Positions 1 to 8,815 of a stretch of 64,000 bases of DNA are shown here, piece by piece. Every line of letters begins with the position of its first letter. Within the stretch, counting starts at the first letter, position 1. The position numbers were made by a program, and so were the translations under genes. This DNA is from Nakamurella endophytica (GTDB lineage: Bacteria > Actinomycetota > Actinomycetes > Mycobacteriales > Nakamurellaceae): contig NZ_BMNA01000002.1 of the NCBI RefSeq assembly GCF_014646215.1, positions 428,874 to 492,873 on the forward strand, given 5' to 3'. The notes beneath the pieces were generated by a model. It saw only the letters and a list, made by a program, of their open reading frames with translations, made no database searches and had not been told where the DNA came from.

Positions 1-462
1 CTGACCGGGACGGTGACCACGGTCGGCGTGCTGGCGAGCACCACCGGCAGCACGCCGACGTACCCGGTGACGGTGCTGGTGGACGCCGGCACCACCCGGC
101 TGTACGACGGGTCCGGCGCGACGGTCGCCGTCACCACCGCGGATCTGTCCGGCGTGCTCACCGTGCCGAGTTCCGCGGTGCACACGGTGGGCTCGGCGCA
201 CTCCGTCGACGTCCTCCGCGACGGCGCCGTGACGGCGACCCGGGTCGAGATCGGTGCCGTCGGCCCCACCGTCACCCAGGTGACGTCGGGACTGTCGGCC
301 GGGGACCAGGTCGTCCTGGCCGACCTCGGCGCTCCCCTGCCCACTGCGACCAGCAGCAGCCGGTCGGGCGGCGGGCTGCTCGGCGGCGCCGGCCGCGCCG
401 GAGGCGGAGCCGGGTTCGGCGGCGGGACGGGGTTCGGCGGCGGTGCCCGCGGCGGCCGCTGA
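1..462 (+). CDS. Efflux/secretion periplasmic adaptor (HlyD/MacA-like), C-terminal part
   Basis: The reading frame is open from base 1, so the start lies outside the window and only about 153 C-terminal residues are seen. The segment resembles the end of an RND/ABC-type membrane-fusion adaptor: a beta-barrel stretch, then the typical 'VPSSAV...G..VDVLRDG...RVEIGAVG....QVTSGLSAGDQVV' pattern, here broken up by residue differences. Such adaptors link an inner-membrane transporter to the envelope. The last 35 residues are a Gly/Arg/Ala-rich low-complexity tail, often seen in actinobacterial homologues. The partner ABC or permease genes would lie upstream and cannot be seen. The family call is by pattern only. 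Confidence 0.6.
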   Translation: MTGTVTTVGVLASTTGSTPTYPVTVLVDAGTTRLYDGSGATVAVTTADLSGVLTVPSSAVHTVGSAHSVDVLRDGAVTATRVEIGAVGPTVTQVTSGLSAGDQVVLADLGAPLPTATSSSRSGGGLLGGAGRAGGGAGFGGGTGFGGGARGGR

Positions 463-536
463 CACCTGGCACCGGCGACCGCCCCCTGCAGGACACCGAC
501 CGGTCCGCCGGCGCGGCCGCCCGCCCGGACCTCCGG

Positions 537-1286
537 TCAGCCGACCGGCAGTCCCGGCCGCGGGCGGGCGCGGAGCCGGCGCAGCTGCGGCACGTCGATG
601 TCGACCAGCGAGTCGGCGAAGAACAGGCCCGGGGCGGCGGCCACCGGCATCTCCGACGGGACGACCAGCACCGGCAGGCCCGCCGCGGCGGCGGACGTGG
701 ACCCGGCCGGTGAGTCCTCGATGGCCAGGCAGCGGTCCGCCGGCAGCCCGAGCAGCTCGACCCCCCGCAGGTACGGCTCGGGGTCCGGCTTGTTGCGGAC
801 GACCTCGTCACCGGCCACCACGGCGTCGAAGTTGGCGCTGCCCAACGTCCGCAGCGCGATGTCGACCAGCGGCCGGTGGGTGGCGGTCACCAGCGCCGTC
901 CGCAACCCGGCCGCCCGGACGGCCGCGAGCAGCTCGCGCGCCCCGGGCTTCCAGGGCAGCCCGCGGGCGAACACCTCACGGGTGGCCTCGGTCAGCCGGC
1001 GGGCCGTCTCCGCCGGGTCCACCTGCACGCCGATCTCGGCGTGCAGCAGGTCGATCGTCGTCCACATGTCCTGCCCGACCATGGCCTCGCGGGTCTCGAC
1101 AGAGATCGTGCCGCCGTAGGCGGCCGCCACCTCGGCGAGCGAGATGGTCCACAGCCGCTCGCTGTCGGTCAGGGTGCCGTCCATGTCGAACAGCACCCCG
1201 GCCAGCTCGGTGGTCGTGTCGCCGCCGTCCGCCGGCGCGCAGGTGTCCCCCGTCGTCGTCATCGCCTCGCCGCGTCTCCCGGTCAT
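537..1286 (-). CDS. HAD-superfamily hydrolase (beta-phosphoglucomutase/phosphatase-like)
   Basis: A haloacid dehalogenase-fold phosphohydrolase of about 249 residues. Motif I is FDMDGTLTDSE, with the nucleophile and acid Asp residues; motif II is the Thr in ALVTATH; motif III is the Lys in RNKPDPEPY; motif IV is AIEDSPAG. The cap inserted after motif I is helical, as in subfamily I. Substrate is unknown, probably a small phosphorylated metabolite. The start chosen (ATG at 1286) overlaps the metH stop by four bases (ATGA), implying translational coupling. An ATG at 1262 with upstream purines would give a protein eight residues shorter. It may support metH-linked metabolism, but that is only a positional inference. 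Confidence 0.85.
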   Translation of the reverse strand: MTGRRGEAMTTTGDTCAPADGGDTTTELAGVLFDMDGTLTDSERLWTISLAEVAAAYGGTISVETREAMVGQDMWTTIDLLHAEIGVQVDPAETARRLTEATREVFARGLPWKPGARELLAAVRAAGLRTALVTATHRPLVDIALRTLGSANFDAVVAGDEVVRNKPDPEPYLRGVELLGLPADRCLAIEDSPAGSTSAAAAGLPVLVVPSEMPVAAAPGLFFADSLVDIDVPQLRRLRARPRPGLPVG

Positions 1287-4200
1287 CGGGCGGCGAAGTA
1301 GGTGGCTTCGGGGTGGTGCACGATCAACGCCGACGTCGACTGCTCGGGGTGCAACTGGAACTCCTCGGACAGCTCGACGCCGATGCGGGACGGCTCCAGC
1401 AGGGCGACCAGCTTGGCCTGCTCGGACAGTTCCGGGCAGGCCGGGTAGCCGAACGAGTACCGCGCCCCGCGGTAGCCCAGGTCGAAGAAGTCGGTGACGT
1501 CCGCGGAGTCCTCGGCGGCCGCGGTGCTGCCGTCGCCGAAGACCAGCTCGGACCGGATGCGCTGGTGCCAGTACTCGGCCAGCGCCTCGGTCAGCTGCAC
1601 CGACAGCCCGTGCACCTCGAGGTAGTCGCGGTAGGCATTGGCTGCAAACAGCTCGTTGGCGAAGTCGGCGATCCGCTGCCCCATGGTCACCACGGTGAAG
1701 GCGACGACGTCCACCTCGCCGGACTCCCGCGGCCGGAAGTAGTCGGCCAGGCACAGCCGCCGGTCCCGTCGCTGCCGGGGGAAGCTGAACCGGTGCACCT
1801 CGGCGGCGTCCGGCCGCGGCTCGGCGAGCACGACCAGGTCGTCGCCCTCGGACACGCACGGGTGGTAGCCGTAGACCACGGCGGCCTGCAGCACCTGCTC
1901 GGTGGACAGCCGGTCCAGCCAGTACCGCAGCCGCGGCCGGCCCTCCTTCTCGACCAGCTCCTCGTAGCTGGGGCCGCGGCCGCCCTTGGCACCGCGCAGT
2001 CCCCACTGCCCCATGAAGGTGGCGCGCTCGTCGAGCAGGCCGGCGTACGCGGCCAGCGGGATGCCCTTGACCACCCGGGATCCCCAGAACGGCGGGCTGG
2101 GCACCGGGTTGTCGGTGGCGACGTCCGACCGCACGGGACCGCCGTCGTCCTCGGCGGCGACCGCCTCGGCCTGCTCGCGCCGCACCTGGGCGATCCGCTG
2201 GGACCGCTCGTGCCGGATGCGGCGCTCGGCCGCCTTGGCCGCTTCCGCCGCCTGCTCGGCGGCCACCGTCTCGGTGTCGCCGCCGCGCTTGCGGCGCATG
2301 ACCGCGTCCATCAGCCGCAGACCCTCAAACGCGTCCCTGGCGTACCGGACGTCGCCCTCGAACACCGCGGACAGGTCGTTCTCGACGTACGAGCGGGTCA
2401 GCGCTGCGCCGCCCAGCAGCACGGGGAAGCGCTCCGCGAGCCCCCGCGCGTTCATCTCCTGCAGGTTCTCCTTCATCACCACGGTTGACTTCACCAGCAG
2501 CCCGGACATGCCGATGGCATCCGCGTCGGCGTCCTGCGCGGCGGTCAGGATCGTCGAGATCGGTTGCTTGATACCGAGGTTCACGACGGAGTAGCCGTTG
2601 TTGGACAGGATGATGTCGACCAGGTTCTTGCCGATGTCGTGCACGTCGCCCTTGACCGTGGCCAGCACGATGGTGCCCTTGCCCGCCGCCGACCCGGCGG
2701 TCTGCGCCTGGATGTGCGGCTCCAGGTGCGCCACGGCGGCCTTCATGACCTCGGCGGAGGTCAGCACGAACGGCAGCTGCATCGCGCCGGAGCCGAACAG
2801 CTCGCCGACGGTCTTCATCCCGGCGAGCAGCGTGTCGTTCACGATCGCCAGCGCGGTGCGCCGCTGCAGCGCCTCGTCGAGATCGGCCTCCAGGCCCTGC
2901 CGCTCGCCGTCGACGATGCGGCGCTGCAGCCGCTCGTCCAGCGGCAGCGCCTGCAATTCTGCCGCCCGGCTGGCCCGGCCCGCCGCGGCCGTGGCGCCCT
3001 CGAACAGCTCGAGCATCCGCGACAGCGGGTCGTAGCCGGGCCGGCGCCGGTCCCAGACCAGGTCCAGCGCCACGGTGCGCTGCTCGTCCGGGATCCGCGA
3101 CATCGGCAGGATCTTCGACGCGTGCACGATCGCCGAGTCGAGACCGGCGTCGACGCACTCGGCCAGGAACACCGAGTTCAGCACCTGCCGCGCGGCCGGG
3201 TTCAGACCGAACGAGACGTTCGACAGTCCCAGCGTGGTCAGCACGTCCGGATGCCGGCGCTTGAGTTCGCGGATGGCCTCGATGGTCTCGATGCCGTCGC
3301 GCCGGGTCTCCTCCTGCCCGGTGGCGATCGGGAACGTCAGGGTGTCGACCACGATGTCGCTCTCGGCGAGCCCCCAGCGCCCGGTCAGGTCGGCGATCAG
3401 CCGCTCGGCGATCTCGACCTTCTTCTCGCGGGTGCGGGCCTGGCCCTCCTCGTCGATGGTCAACGCCACCACCGCGGCGCCGTGCTCGACGACCAGCGGC
3501 ATGATGCGTGCGAACCGGGACCCCGGGCCGTCGCCGTCCTCGTAGTTGACCGAGTTGACGATGCAGCGGCCACCCAGCCGGTCCAGACCCGCCTCCAGGA
3601 CGGCCGGTTCGGTGGAGTCGATCATGATCGGCAGCGTCGACGCGGTGGCCAGCCGGGCCGCCAGCGCGGCCATGTCCGCGGCGCCGTCCCGGCCGACGTA
3701 GTCGACGTTGACGTCCAGCAGGTGCGCGCCGTCGCGGGTCTGCGACCGGGCGATCTCGATGCAGTCGTCCCACCGCTCGGCCAGCATGGCCTCGCGGAAC
3801 GCCTTGCTGCCGTTGGCGTTCGTCCGTTCGCCGATCATCAGCACGGACGCGTCCTGCTCGAACGGCACGTTCTGGTAGAGCGACGACAGGCCCGGCTCGG
3901 GACGCGGCCGGCGGCGGGCCGGGGAGACCTCCTGCACCGCCTCGACCACCTGCCGCAGGTGCTCGGGCGTGGTGCCGCAGCATCCGCCGACCATGGTCAG
4001 CCCGAACTCGCGGACGAATCCGGCGAGCGCCTCCGCCAGCTCCGGCGGGGTCAGCGGGTACTCGGCGCCGTTCGGGCCGAGCTGCGGCAGCCCCGCGTTC
4101 GGCATGACGGACACCGCGGTCCTGGCGTGCTTGGACAGGTACCGCAGGTGCTCGCTCATCTCGGCGGGCCCGGTGGCGCAGTTCAACCCGATCAGGTCCA

Positions 4201-4891
4201 CGCCCAGCGGCTCGATCGCCGTCAGCGCCGCGCCGATCTCCGACCCCAGCAGCATGGTCCCGGTGGTCTCGACCGTCACGTGGCTGATCACCGGCACCTG
4301 GCGGCCGCGGGCCGCCATCGCGCGCTTGGCCGCCAGCACGGCCGCCTTGACCTGGAGCAGGTCCTGCGACGTCTCGACCAGGACGGCGTCGATACCGCCC
4401 TCGAGCATGCCCTCGACCTGCTGCTGGTAGGCGTCCCGCAGCTGCACGAACCCGACGTGGCCCAGCGACGGCAGCTTCGTCCCGGGGCCGACCGAACCCA
4501 GCACCCACCGGGGATGGTCCGGCGTACCGAACTCGTCGGCCTCCGCGCGGGCCAGCACGGCCCCGGCGTGCGCCAGCTCGAAGATCCGGTCCGGGATGTC
4601 GTACTCGGCCAGGTTGGCCAGGTTGGCGCCGAAGGTGTTGGTCTCGATCGCGTCGACGCCGACCTCGAGGTAGGCCCGGTGCACGGCGCGGACGATGTCG
4701 GGACGGGTGACGTTCAGGATCTCGTTGCAGCCCTCGAGGCCGCCGAAGTCGTCCAGCGACGGGTCCTGCGCCTGCAGCATGGTGCCCATCGCCCCGTCGG
4801 TGATCAGGACGCGGCGCGTCATGGCCTCCAGGAACGGGTGGCGGGACGGCGCGCCGGTCCGGTGCGCGCCTCCGCGGGTGGGAGCAGTCAC
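1283..4891 (-). CDS. metH: Cobalamin-dependent methionine synthase
   Basis: Transfers the methyl group of methyltetrahydrofolate through cobalamin to homocysteine. About 1202 residues with the full domain order: homocysteine-binding barrel (roughly 24-330, zinc Cys in GLNCATGP near 236 and in GGCCGTT near 303), pterin-binding barrel (350-610), cobalamin cap (640-750), cobalamin domain with the lower-ligand His in DVHDIGKN near 750, and the C-terminal reactivation domain ending in HPEATYFAAR. The GTG at 4891 is preferred because TACGCT lies exactly 6 nt upstream (leaderless) and it gives the usual short N-terminal extension; ATG 4822 is the next candidate. There is no room for a 5' cobalamin riboswitch. 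The HAD gene follows with a 4-bp overlap. Confidence 0.97.
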   Translation of the reverse strand: MTAPTRGGAHRTGAPSRHPFLEAMTRRVLITDGAMGTMLQAQDPSLDDFGGLEGCNEILNVTRPDIVRAVHRAYLEVGVDAIETNTFGANLANLAEYDIPDRIFELAHAGAVLARAEADEFGTPDHPRWVLGSVGPGTKLPSLGHVGFVQLRDAYQQQVEGMLEGGIDAVLVETSQDLLQVKAAVLAAKRAMAARGRQVPVISHVTVETTGTMLLGSEIGAALTAIEPLGVDLIGLNCATGPAEMSEHLRYLSKHARTAVSVMPNAGLPQLGPNGAEYPLTPPELAEALAGFVREFGLTMVGGCCGTTPEHLRQVVEAVQEVSPARRRPRPEPGLSSLYQNVPFEQDASVLMIGERTNANGSKAFREAMLAERWDDCIEIARSQTRDGAHLLDVNVDYVGRDGAADMAALAARLATASTLPIMIDSTEPAVLEAGLDRLGGRCIVNSVNYEDGDGPGSRFARIMPLVVEHGAAVVALTIDEEGQARTREKKVEIAERLIADLTGRWGLAESDIVVDTLTFPIATGQEETRRDGIETIEAIRELKRRHPDVLTTLGLSNVSFGLNPAARQVLNSVFLAECVDAGLDSAIVHASKILPMSRIPDEQRTVALDLVWDRRRPGYDPLSRMLELFEGATAAAGRASRAAELQALPLDERLQRRIVDGERQGLEADLDEALQRRTALAIVNDTLLAGMKTVGELFGSGAMQLPFVLTSAEVMKAAVAHLEPHIQAQTAGSAAGKGTIVLATVKGDVHDIGKNLVDIILSNNGYSVVNLGIKQPISTILTAAQDADADAIGMSGLLVKSTVVMKENLQEMNARGLAERFPVLLGGAALTRSYVENDLSAVFEGDVRYARDAFEGLRLMDAVMRRKRGGDTETVAAEQAAEAAKAAERRIRHERSQRIAQVRREQAEAVAAEDDGGPVRSDVATDNPVPSPPFWGSRVVKGIPLAAYAGLLDERATFMGQWGLRGAKGGRGPSYEELVEKEGRPRLRYWLDRLSTEQVLQAAVVYGYHPCVSEGDDLVVLAEPRPDAAEVHRFSFPRQRRDRRLCLADYFRPRESGEVDVVAFTVVTMGQRIADFANELFAANAYRDYLEVHGLSVQLTEALAEYWHQRIRSELVFGDGSTAAAEDSADVTDFFDLGYRGARYSFGYPACPELSEQAKLVALLEPSRIGVELSEEFQLHPEQSTSALIVHHPEATYFAAR

Positions 4892-4897
4892 CGGTCC

Positions 4898-4903
4898 AGC
4901 GTA
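4898..4903 (-). promoter_or_regulatory. -10 element of leaderless metH promoter
   Basis: TACGCT on the minus strand fits TANNNT and ends 6 nt before the GTG start at 4891, so transcription should begin at the start codon itself. Confidence 0.6.
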
Positions 4904-5067
4904 GTGGCGGTGCCCCGGCGACCCCCGGTAGCGAGCCGCCCGGGCGCGGTGCCCGGTCGCCGTGGCGGGTCCGGCCCGACCGGTCCGCGCACCCTCGGCC
5001 GGGCGGCGCGGGCCCGCGGTCGGTGTCGACCTTCGCCGACGCCGCCGGTGCGGCGGCACCGCGGACG

Positions 5068-5073
5068 TAGGCT
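5068..5073 (+). promoter_or_regulatory. -10 element of leaderless PAC2-gene promoter
   Basis: TAGGCT lies exactly 6 nt upstream of the GTG at 5080. It is divergent from the metH element, so the 188-bp spacer carries two back-to-back leaderless promoters. Confidence 0.6.
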
Positions 5074-5079
5074 GGACAG

Positions 5080-5949
5080 GTGAGTGAGCGCGCCGCCGCG
5101 ATCGCACCCGGAAGCCTGCGGGCCCCGGTGATGATCACGGCATTCGAGGGTTGGAACGACGCGGGTGACGCCGCCAGCGCCTGTCTGGAGCAACTGCGGG
5201 AGGCCTGGTCGGCGCAGCCGCTGGCGGAGCTGGACCCCGAGGGGTACTACGACTTCCAGGTCACCCGGCCGACGGTCCGGCTGCTCGAGGGCGTCACCCG
5301 GATCATCGACTGGCCGACGACCCGGCTCACCGCCTGCCGCCTGCCCGACGCGCCGTCCGACGTGATCCTGGTGCACGGCATCGAGCCCAACTTCCGCTGG
5401 CGGGCCTTCTGCACGGAGCTGCTCGACCTGGCCACCGAGTGGCAGGTCAGCACCGTGATCGGGCTGGGCGCCCTGCTCGCCGACGTGCCGCACACCCGGC
5501 CGGTGCAGGTCACCGGCTCGGCGCAGGACGTCGCGACGGCGCGCAAGTGGGGTGTGTCCGGTTCCAAGTACGAGGGCCCCACGGGCATCGCCGGGGTGTT
5601 CCAGGACGCCTGCATCCAGGTCGGCATCCCCGCGGTGTCGTTCTGGGCCTCGGTGCCGCACTACGTGTCGCAGGCACCGTCGCCCAAGGCGACGCTCGCG
5701 CTGCTGCACCGTGTCGAGGAGGTGCTGGACGTCGAGGTCCCGCTCGGCGCCCTGCCCGAGCAGGCCGACGAGTGGGAGACCGAGGTGTCGCAGATCGCCG
5801 CCGAGGACGAGGAGATCTCCGAGTACATCCGGACGCTGGAGCAACGCGAGGAGGTCGACGAGCCGCTCCGGCCCGCCTCCGGCGAGTCGATCGCCGCGGA
5901 GTTCGAGCGGTACCTGCGCCGGCGCGGGCCGCGGCCGGGCGGTCGCTGA
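5080..5949 (+). CDS. PAC2-family protein
   Basis: A 289-residue PAC2-family protein (related to proteasome assembly chaperone 2 and to archaeal/actinobacterial orthologues). The conserved opening is VMITAFEGWNDAGDAAS, and the core contains the GIEPNFRW and GLGALLADVPHTRP stretches typical of the family. The C-terminus (about 225-289) is acidic and helical, then Arg/Gly-rich. The molecular role is not established; actinobacteria with a proteasome carry several copies, and one almost always sits next to metH, as here. The GTG start is fixed by the -10 box 6 nt upstream. No signal peptide or membrane segment, so cytosolic. Confidence 0.9.
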   Translation: MSERAAAIAPGSLRAPVMITAFEGWNDAGDAASACLEQLREAWSAQPLAELDPEGYYDFQVTRPTVRLLEGVTRIIDWPTTRLTACRLPDAPSDVILVHGIEPNFRWRAFCTELLDLATEWQVSTVIGLGALLADVPHTRPVQVTGSAQDVATARKWGVSGSKYEGPTGIAGVFQDACIQVGIPAVSFWASVPHYVSQAPSPKATLALLHRVEEVLDVEVPLGALPEQADEWETEVSQIAAEDEEISEYIRTLEQREEVDEPLRPASGESIAAEFERYLRRRGPRPGGR

Positions 5950-5974
5950 CCCCGTTCCCCGGCGCGGGGGCCGC

Positions 5975-6391
5975 TCAGACCGGTCGGTCGTCCGTGGTCG
6001 GCGCCGGCCCTCCGGGGACATCGACGCCATCGGCGGCACGGACGACCCGCAGGCCTCCGGCCAGGCCGTAGGACCGGACCAGGATCCGCGGTGCGCCGGC
6101 GGGGACGTCCCGCGGTGCGGCGGAGTCGTCGACACGGCCGAAGACCGAGAAGCCGTGCACCTCGACCGGCACGCCGGCCGGGACCGTGAGGCGCGTGCCG
6201 CCGACCAGCGACACCTTGGTCACGGTGACCAGCGGCGGCAGGACGGAACCGGCCAGGTCGACGTCCGCGCCGCCGACCGCCGCCACGACGACGAGGTGCT
6301 CGGGCACCGCCCATCGGCCGCTGCGGCGGAAACCGCCGAGCAGGGCCAGGTGTCGGACCGTCGACTCGCTGTGCATCCGGAACCAGGGCAT
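5975..6391 (-). CDS. LiaF/DUF1707-type C-terminal domain protein
   Basis: A 138-residue soluble protein made of short beta-strand repeats (VVVAAVGGADVDLAGS, VTVTKVSLVGGTRLTVPAGVPVEVHGFSVFGRVDDS), the pattern of the C-terminal beta-helix of LiaF and DUF1707/DUF2154 proteins, which modulate cell-envelope stress signalling. No membrane segments or N-terminal DUF1707 helix are visible, so this is the stand-alone domain. It is convergent to the PAC2 gene (25-nt gap). ATG 6391 has TAGCGT 6 nt upstream, so it is probably leaderless. The function is inferred from fold pattern only. Confidence 0.65.
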   Translation of the reverse strand: MPWFRMHSESTVRHLALLGGFRRSGRWAVPEHLVVVAAVGGADVDLAGSVLPPLVTVTKVSLVGGTRLTVPAGVPVEVHGFSVFGRVDDSAAPRDVPAGAPRILVRSYGLAGGLRVVRAADGVDVPGGPAPTTDDRPV

Positions 6392-6778
6392 GGTCCCACG
6401 CTAGGTCCGGGCGCCGCGCCCGGCCCCGGAGGAACGGCGCATCCCTGCCCTGACATCCGTCACGCCGCCGGTCGGCGACCGGACGACCCGCCCCGGGTCC
6501 GGGGCGCCGTCCCGGCCCTGCTTGCCCGTCCGTCGTCACCGTGCGTCAGTACCGGGCGGGGCCGGGGGCCGGACCGGTCGCCGGGGTCGGTCGCCACCGG
6601 TTCGCCGGTCACAGGCGGCATGCCGGACGGCAACCCGAACCGCCATCCGTGGGACGTGGCGCTGCGAACGGTGGACCTCCGCTGCGGGTGCGTGCCCCGG
6701 GCGGGCCGCGCACCTAGGGTTTTGCTGTGTACCCGTCCGCGCGGGGCGGGACGCTCGGGTCACGGAAGCGGGGCAGCG
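6392..6778. other. Divergent intergenic region with two promoters
   Basis: 387 bp between the LiaF-like gene and the GAF-EAL gene. It holds the leaderless -10 of the left gene (TAGCGT, complement of 6398-6403) and a rightward TAGGGT at 6715-6720. The latter sits 6 nt before a GTG (6727) that opens a 33-codon ORF ending at 6828, out of frame with the GAF-EAL gene. Nothing else is recognised. Confidence 0.5.
6715..6720 (+). promoter_or_regulatory. -10 element upstream of GAF-EAL gene
   Basis: TAGGGT followed by TTTGCT and GTG matches the leaderless spacing used elsewhere in this window. The GTG is not in the GAF-EAL frame, so the transcript either has a leader of about 52 nt or begins with a short upstream ORF. 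Confidence 0.5.
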
Positions 6779-8095
6779 GTGCGGCCAGAGCCATCGGGGG
6801 GTACGCCGGGCGACCGGCGGGCCGGTGACCGAGCGCCGGTCGAGGTGCACTCCGAGGACGAGCAGCAGCGGGCGCGATCGGCGCGCCGCTATCGGCGCGG
6901 GCCGGACCTCCGGCGCCTCGAGGGCACCATCGCGCTGGTCGCCCGCACGCTGGGCTTCCCCGCCGCGCTGGTCAACATCGTGGACGACGAGCGCCAGCAG
7001 ACGCTGGTGTCGGTGGGCATGCCGGGCCGCACCTTGCTGCACCGCGCCGAGACCATCTGCGACGTCGTCGTCCGGACCGGCGACCCGCTGCTGGTGCCGG
7101 ACGCCGCCGCGGACCCGCGGTTCGCCTCTCTGGCGGCCGTGCAGAACGGGTCCGTGGGCAGTTACGTGGGCGTCCCGCTGACCGGCCGGGAGTCGCTCGT
7201 CGTCGGCACGCTCTGCGTGGTGGACCCGAGCGCCCGCACGCCGGCGCCGGACATCGTCGAGCGGCTCCGGGAGTTCGGGTCCATCGTCGAGGACCAGCTC
7301 GAGCTGCTGCGCAGCCCGCGGTCGGCGACGGCGGGCGAGGCGCCGGCCCGCGAGTTGATCGACGCCCTGCGCGATGGGCGGATCCGTCCGTGGTACCAGC
7401 CGATCCTGGACCTGGACACCGGCCGGCCGGTCGGGCTCGAGGCGCTCGCCCGGTGGACCGAGCCGTCCGGGTCGGTGCGCCTGCCCGGCAGCTTCCTGCC
7501 GCTGGCCGTGGACACCGACCTGGTGGCCGACGTGGACATGGCCGTGCTGCGCTCCGTCCTGTGGGACGCGCGCCGCTGGCAGCGGACCGACCCCGACGTG
7601 CGGGTGGCCGTCAACCTCTCCCCGCGGCACCTGGCGGAAACCCCGGCGGTCGCCCGGATCACCGATGCGGTGACCCATGCCGGGCTCGACCCGGCCACGG
7701 TGGACCTCGAGGTGGGCGACGTGGCAGGACCCGGTGGGGTGCCGGTCGACCGGCTGCGGGCGCTCGGCGACCGGGGATTCGCCGTCTGGGTCGACGACCC
7801 GGGCACCGGCTGGCCGACGCTCTCGCCGGTGCTGCCCGCCGCGGTGCGCGGCGTGAAGATCGACCGCACGGTCGTCGCGGCGCTGGGCCAGGCGGTCGGC
7901 ACCGCGGTCGTCGGCGCCGTGGTGGCCGTCGCCGCCGCGGCCCGGCTGCACACCTCACTGGTCGGCGTCGAGACGGCCGACCAGGCCGGCGAGGGCCGCC
8001 GCCTGGGTTGCACCCGGGGCCAGGGCCACCTGTGGTCGCCGGCCGTGCCGGCCGAGGCGGTGCCGGACCTGCTCGCCGCGCTGCGCCGTCGCTGA
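6779..8095 (+). CDS. GAF-EAL domain protein, probably degenerate phosphodiesterase
   Basis: A cytosolic signalling protein of about 438 residues. A GAF domain (roughly 40-175, ALVNIVDDERQQTLVSVG) would sense a ligand; an EAL domain (about 200-432) is the cyclic-di-GMP phosphodiesterase fold. Kept: EALARW, AVNLSPRHL, the Glu of VDLEVGD, DDPGTG, VKIDRT and QGHLW. Altered: the usual AEGVE motif reads LVGVE, so the first Glu, needed for catalysis in characterised enzymes, is Val. No GGDEF domain is present. It may bind cyclic-di-GMP or a partner without hydrolysing it. The GTG at 6779 is chosen for an upstream GGAAG; GTG 6845 is an alternative. Confidence 0.8.
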   Translation: MRPEPSGGTPGDRRAGDRAPVEVHSEDEQQRARSARRYRRGPDLRRLEGTIALVARTLGFPAALVNIVDDERQQTLVSVGMPGRTLLHRAETICDVVVRTGDPLLVPDAAADPRFASLAAVQNGSVGSYVGVPLTGRESLVVGTLCVVDPSARTPAPDIVERLREFGSIVEDQLELLRSPRSATAGEAPARELIDALRDGRIRPWYQPILDLDTGRPVGLEALARWTEPSGSVRLPGSFLPLAVDTDLVADVDMAVLRSVLWDARRWQRTDPDVRVAVNLSPRHLAETPAVARITDAVTHAGLDPATVDLEVGDVAGPGGVPVDRLRALGDRGFAVWVDDPGTGWPTLSPVLPAAVRGVKIDRTVVAALGQAVGTAVVGAVVAVAAAARLHTSLVGVETADQAGEGRRLGCTRGQGHLWSPAVPAEAVPDLLAALRRR

Positions 8096-8149
8096 CCGTC
8101 CCGACGGCGCCGGGCGCGCTCCGCCGACCCGCAGCCCGACTCCCATGTT

Positions 8150-8167
8150 GTACCTACTAGTATGTAC
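8150..8167. promoter_or_regulatory. Palindromic operator overlapping TetR -10 box
   Basis: GTACCTACTAGTATGTAC is an 18-bp palindrome (GTAC-n-TACTAGTA-n-GTAC, only the two single-base spacers break symmetry). It covers the -10 element TAGTAT (8158-8163), which is 7 nt before ATG 8171. This placement is what an autorepressing TetR protein would use. Confidence 0.7.
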
Positions 8168-8170
8168 GGC

Positions 8171-8815
8171 ATGCCGAGAGCCGATACCCGGGAAGAACTG
8201 ATCGCGTCCACGCAGGATCTGCTCTGGGAGCGCGGGTACGCCGCGACCAGCCCGCGGGCGATCCTGGACCGTGCCGGTGCGGGGCAGGGCAGCATGTACC
8301 ACCACTTCGCCGGCAAGGAGGACCTTGCTGCCGCCGCCTTCCGGCGCACCGCGGACCGGCTGCTCGACGCGGCGTCAGCGGTGCTGGACGACCCCGGCGA
8401 CACGGGCGGTGCGCTTGATGCCGGCGGTGCCGGTGGTGCCGGCGGTGGCGGCGGTGCCGGCGGTGCGGTGGGCCGGGTCCAGGCCTACCTGCTCCGCCGG
8501 CGCGACGTGCTGCGCGGCTGCCCGGTCGGACGGATGGCCGGCGATGCCGACGTCCTCGGGACGCCCGCCCTGCGCGAGATCCTGGCCGGGACCTTCGACC
8601 GGATCAGGGCGGCCACCACGGAGGTGCTGGCGGAGGCCGTCCGTCGCGGCGAGCTGCCGGCCGACGTCGATCCGGCGCAGCTGGCCGACACCGTGCTGGC
8701 GGTCGTCCAGGGCGGCTACGTGCTGGCCCGAGCCGCCGGCAATCCCGCGCCGTTCGACCGGGCGGTGCGCGGCGCCGTCGACCTGCTGGAGCGGGCCAGG
8801 ACGGCGGGCCGGTGA
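8171..8815 (+). CDS. TetR/AcrR-family transcriptional regulator
   Basis: A one-component repressor of about 214 residues. The N-terminal helix-turn-helix (residues 1-50) has the family pattern TREELIASTQDLLWERGYAATS and GQGSMYHHFAGKEDL. The ligand-binding part (50-210) is interrupted near residues 77-98 by a Gly/Ala-rich insert coded by GCCGGCGGT-type repeats, probably a flexible loop. ATG 8171 is preferred over 8162 because the -10 box TAGTAT is 7 nt upstream. The gene overlaps the downstream cupin gene (TGATG), so regulator, cupin and DUF4865 form one operon, probably controlled by this protein through the 18-bp palindrome over its own promoter. Confidence 0.9.
   Translation: MPRADTREELIASTQDLLWERGYAATSPRAILDRAGAGQGSMYHHFAGKEDLAAAAFRRTADRLLDAASAVLDDPGDTGGALDAGGAGGAGGGGGAGGAVGRVQAYLLRRRDVLRGCPVGRMAGDADVLGTPALREILAGTFDRIRAATTEVLAEAVRRGELPADVDPAQLADTVLAVVQGGYVLARAAGNPAPFDRAVRGAVDLLERARTAGR

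Noticed and set aside
4892-5079. Cobalamin riboswitch upstream of metH
   Set aside because: The only short spacer has a -10 box directly before the start, leaving no leader for an aptamer.
2564-5083. Long plus-strand frame opposite metH (839 codons), and similar long frames opposite amidoligase and other genes
   Set aside because: High GC leaves antisense frames open; they have no domain match, no ribosome site and fully overlap recognised genes.
8401-8470. GCCGGCGGT-type repeat as a separate non-coding element
   Set aside because: It is in frame in the TetR gene and codes for a Gly/Ala loop.
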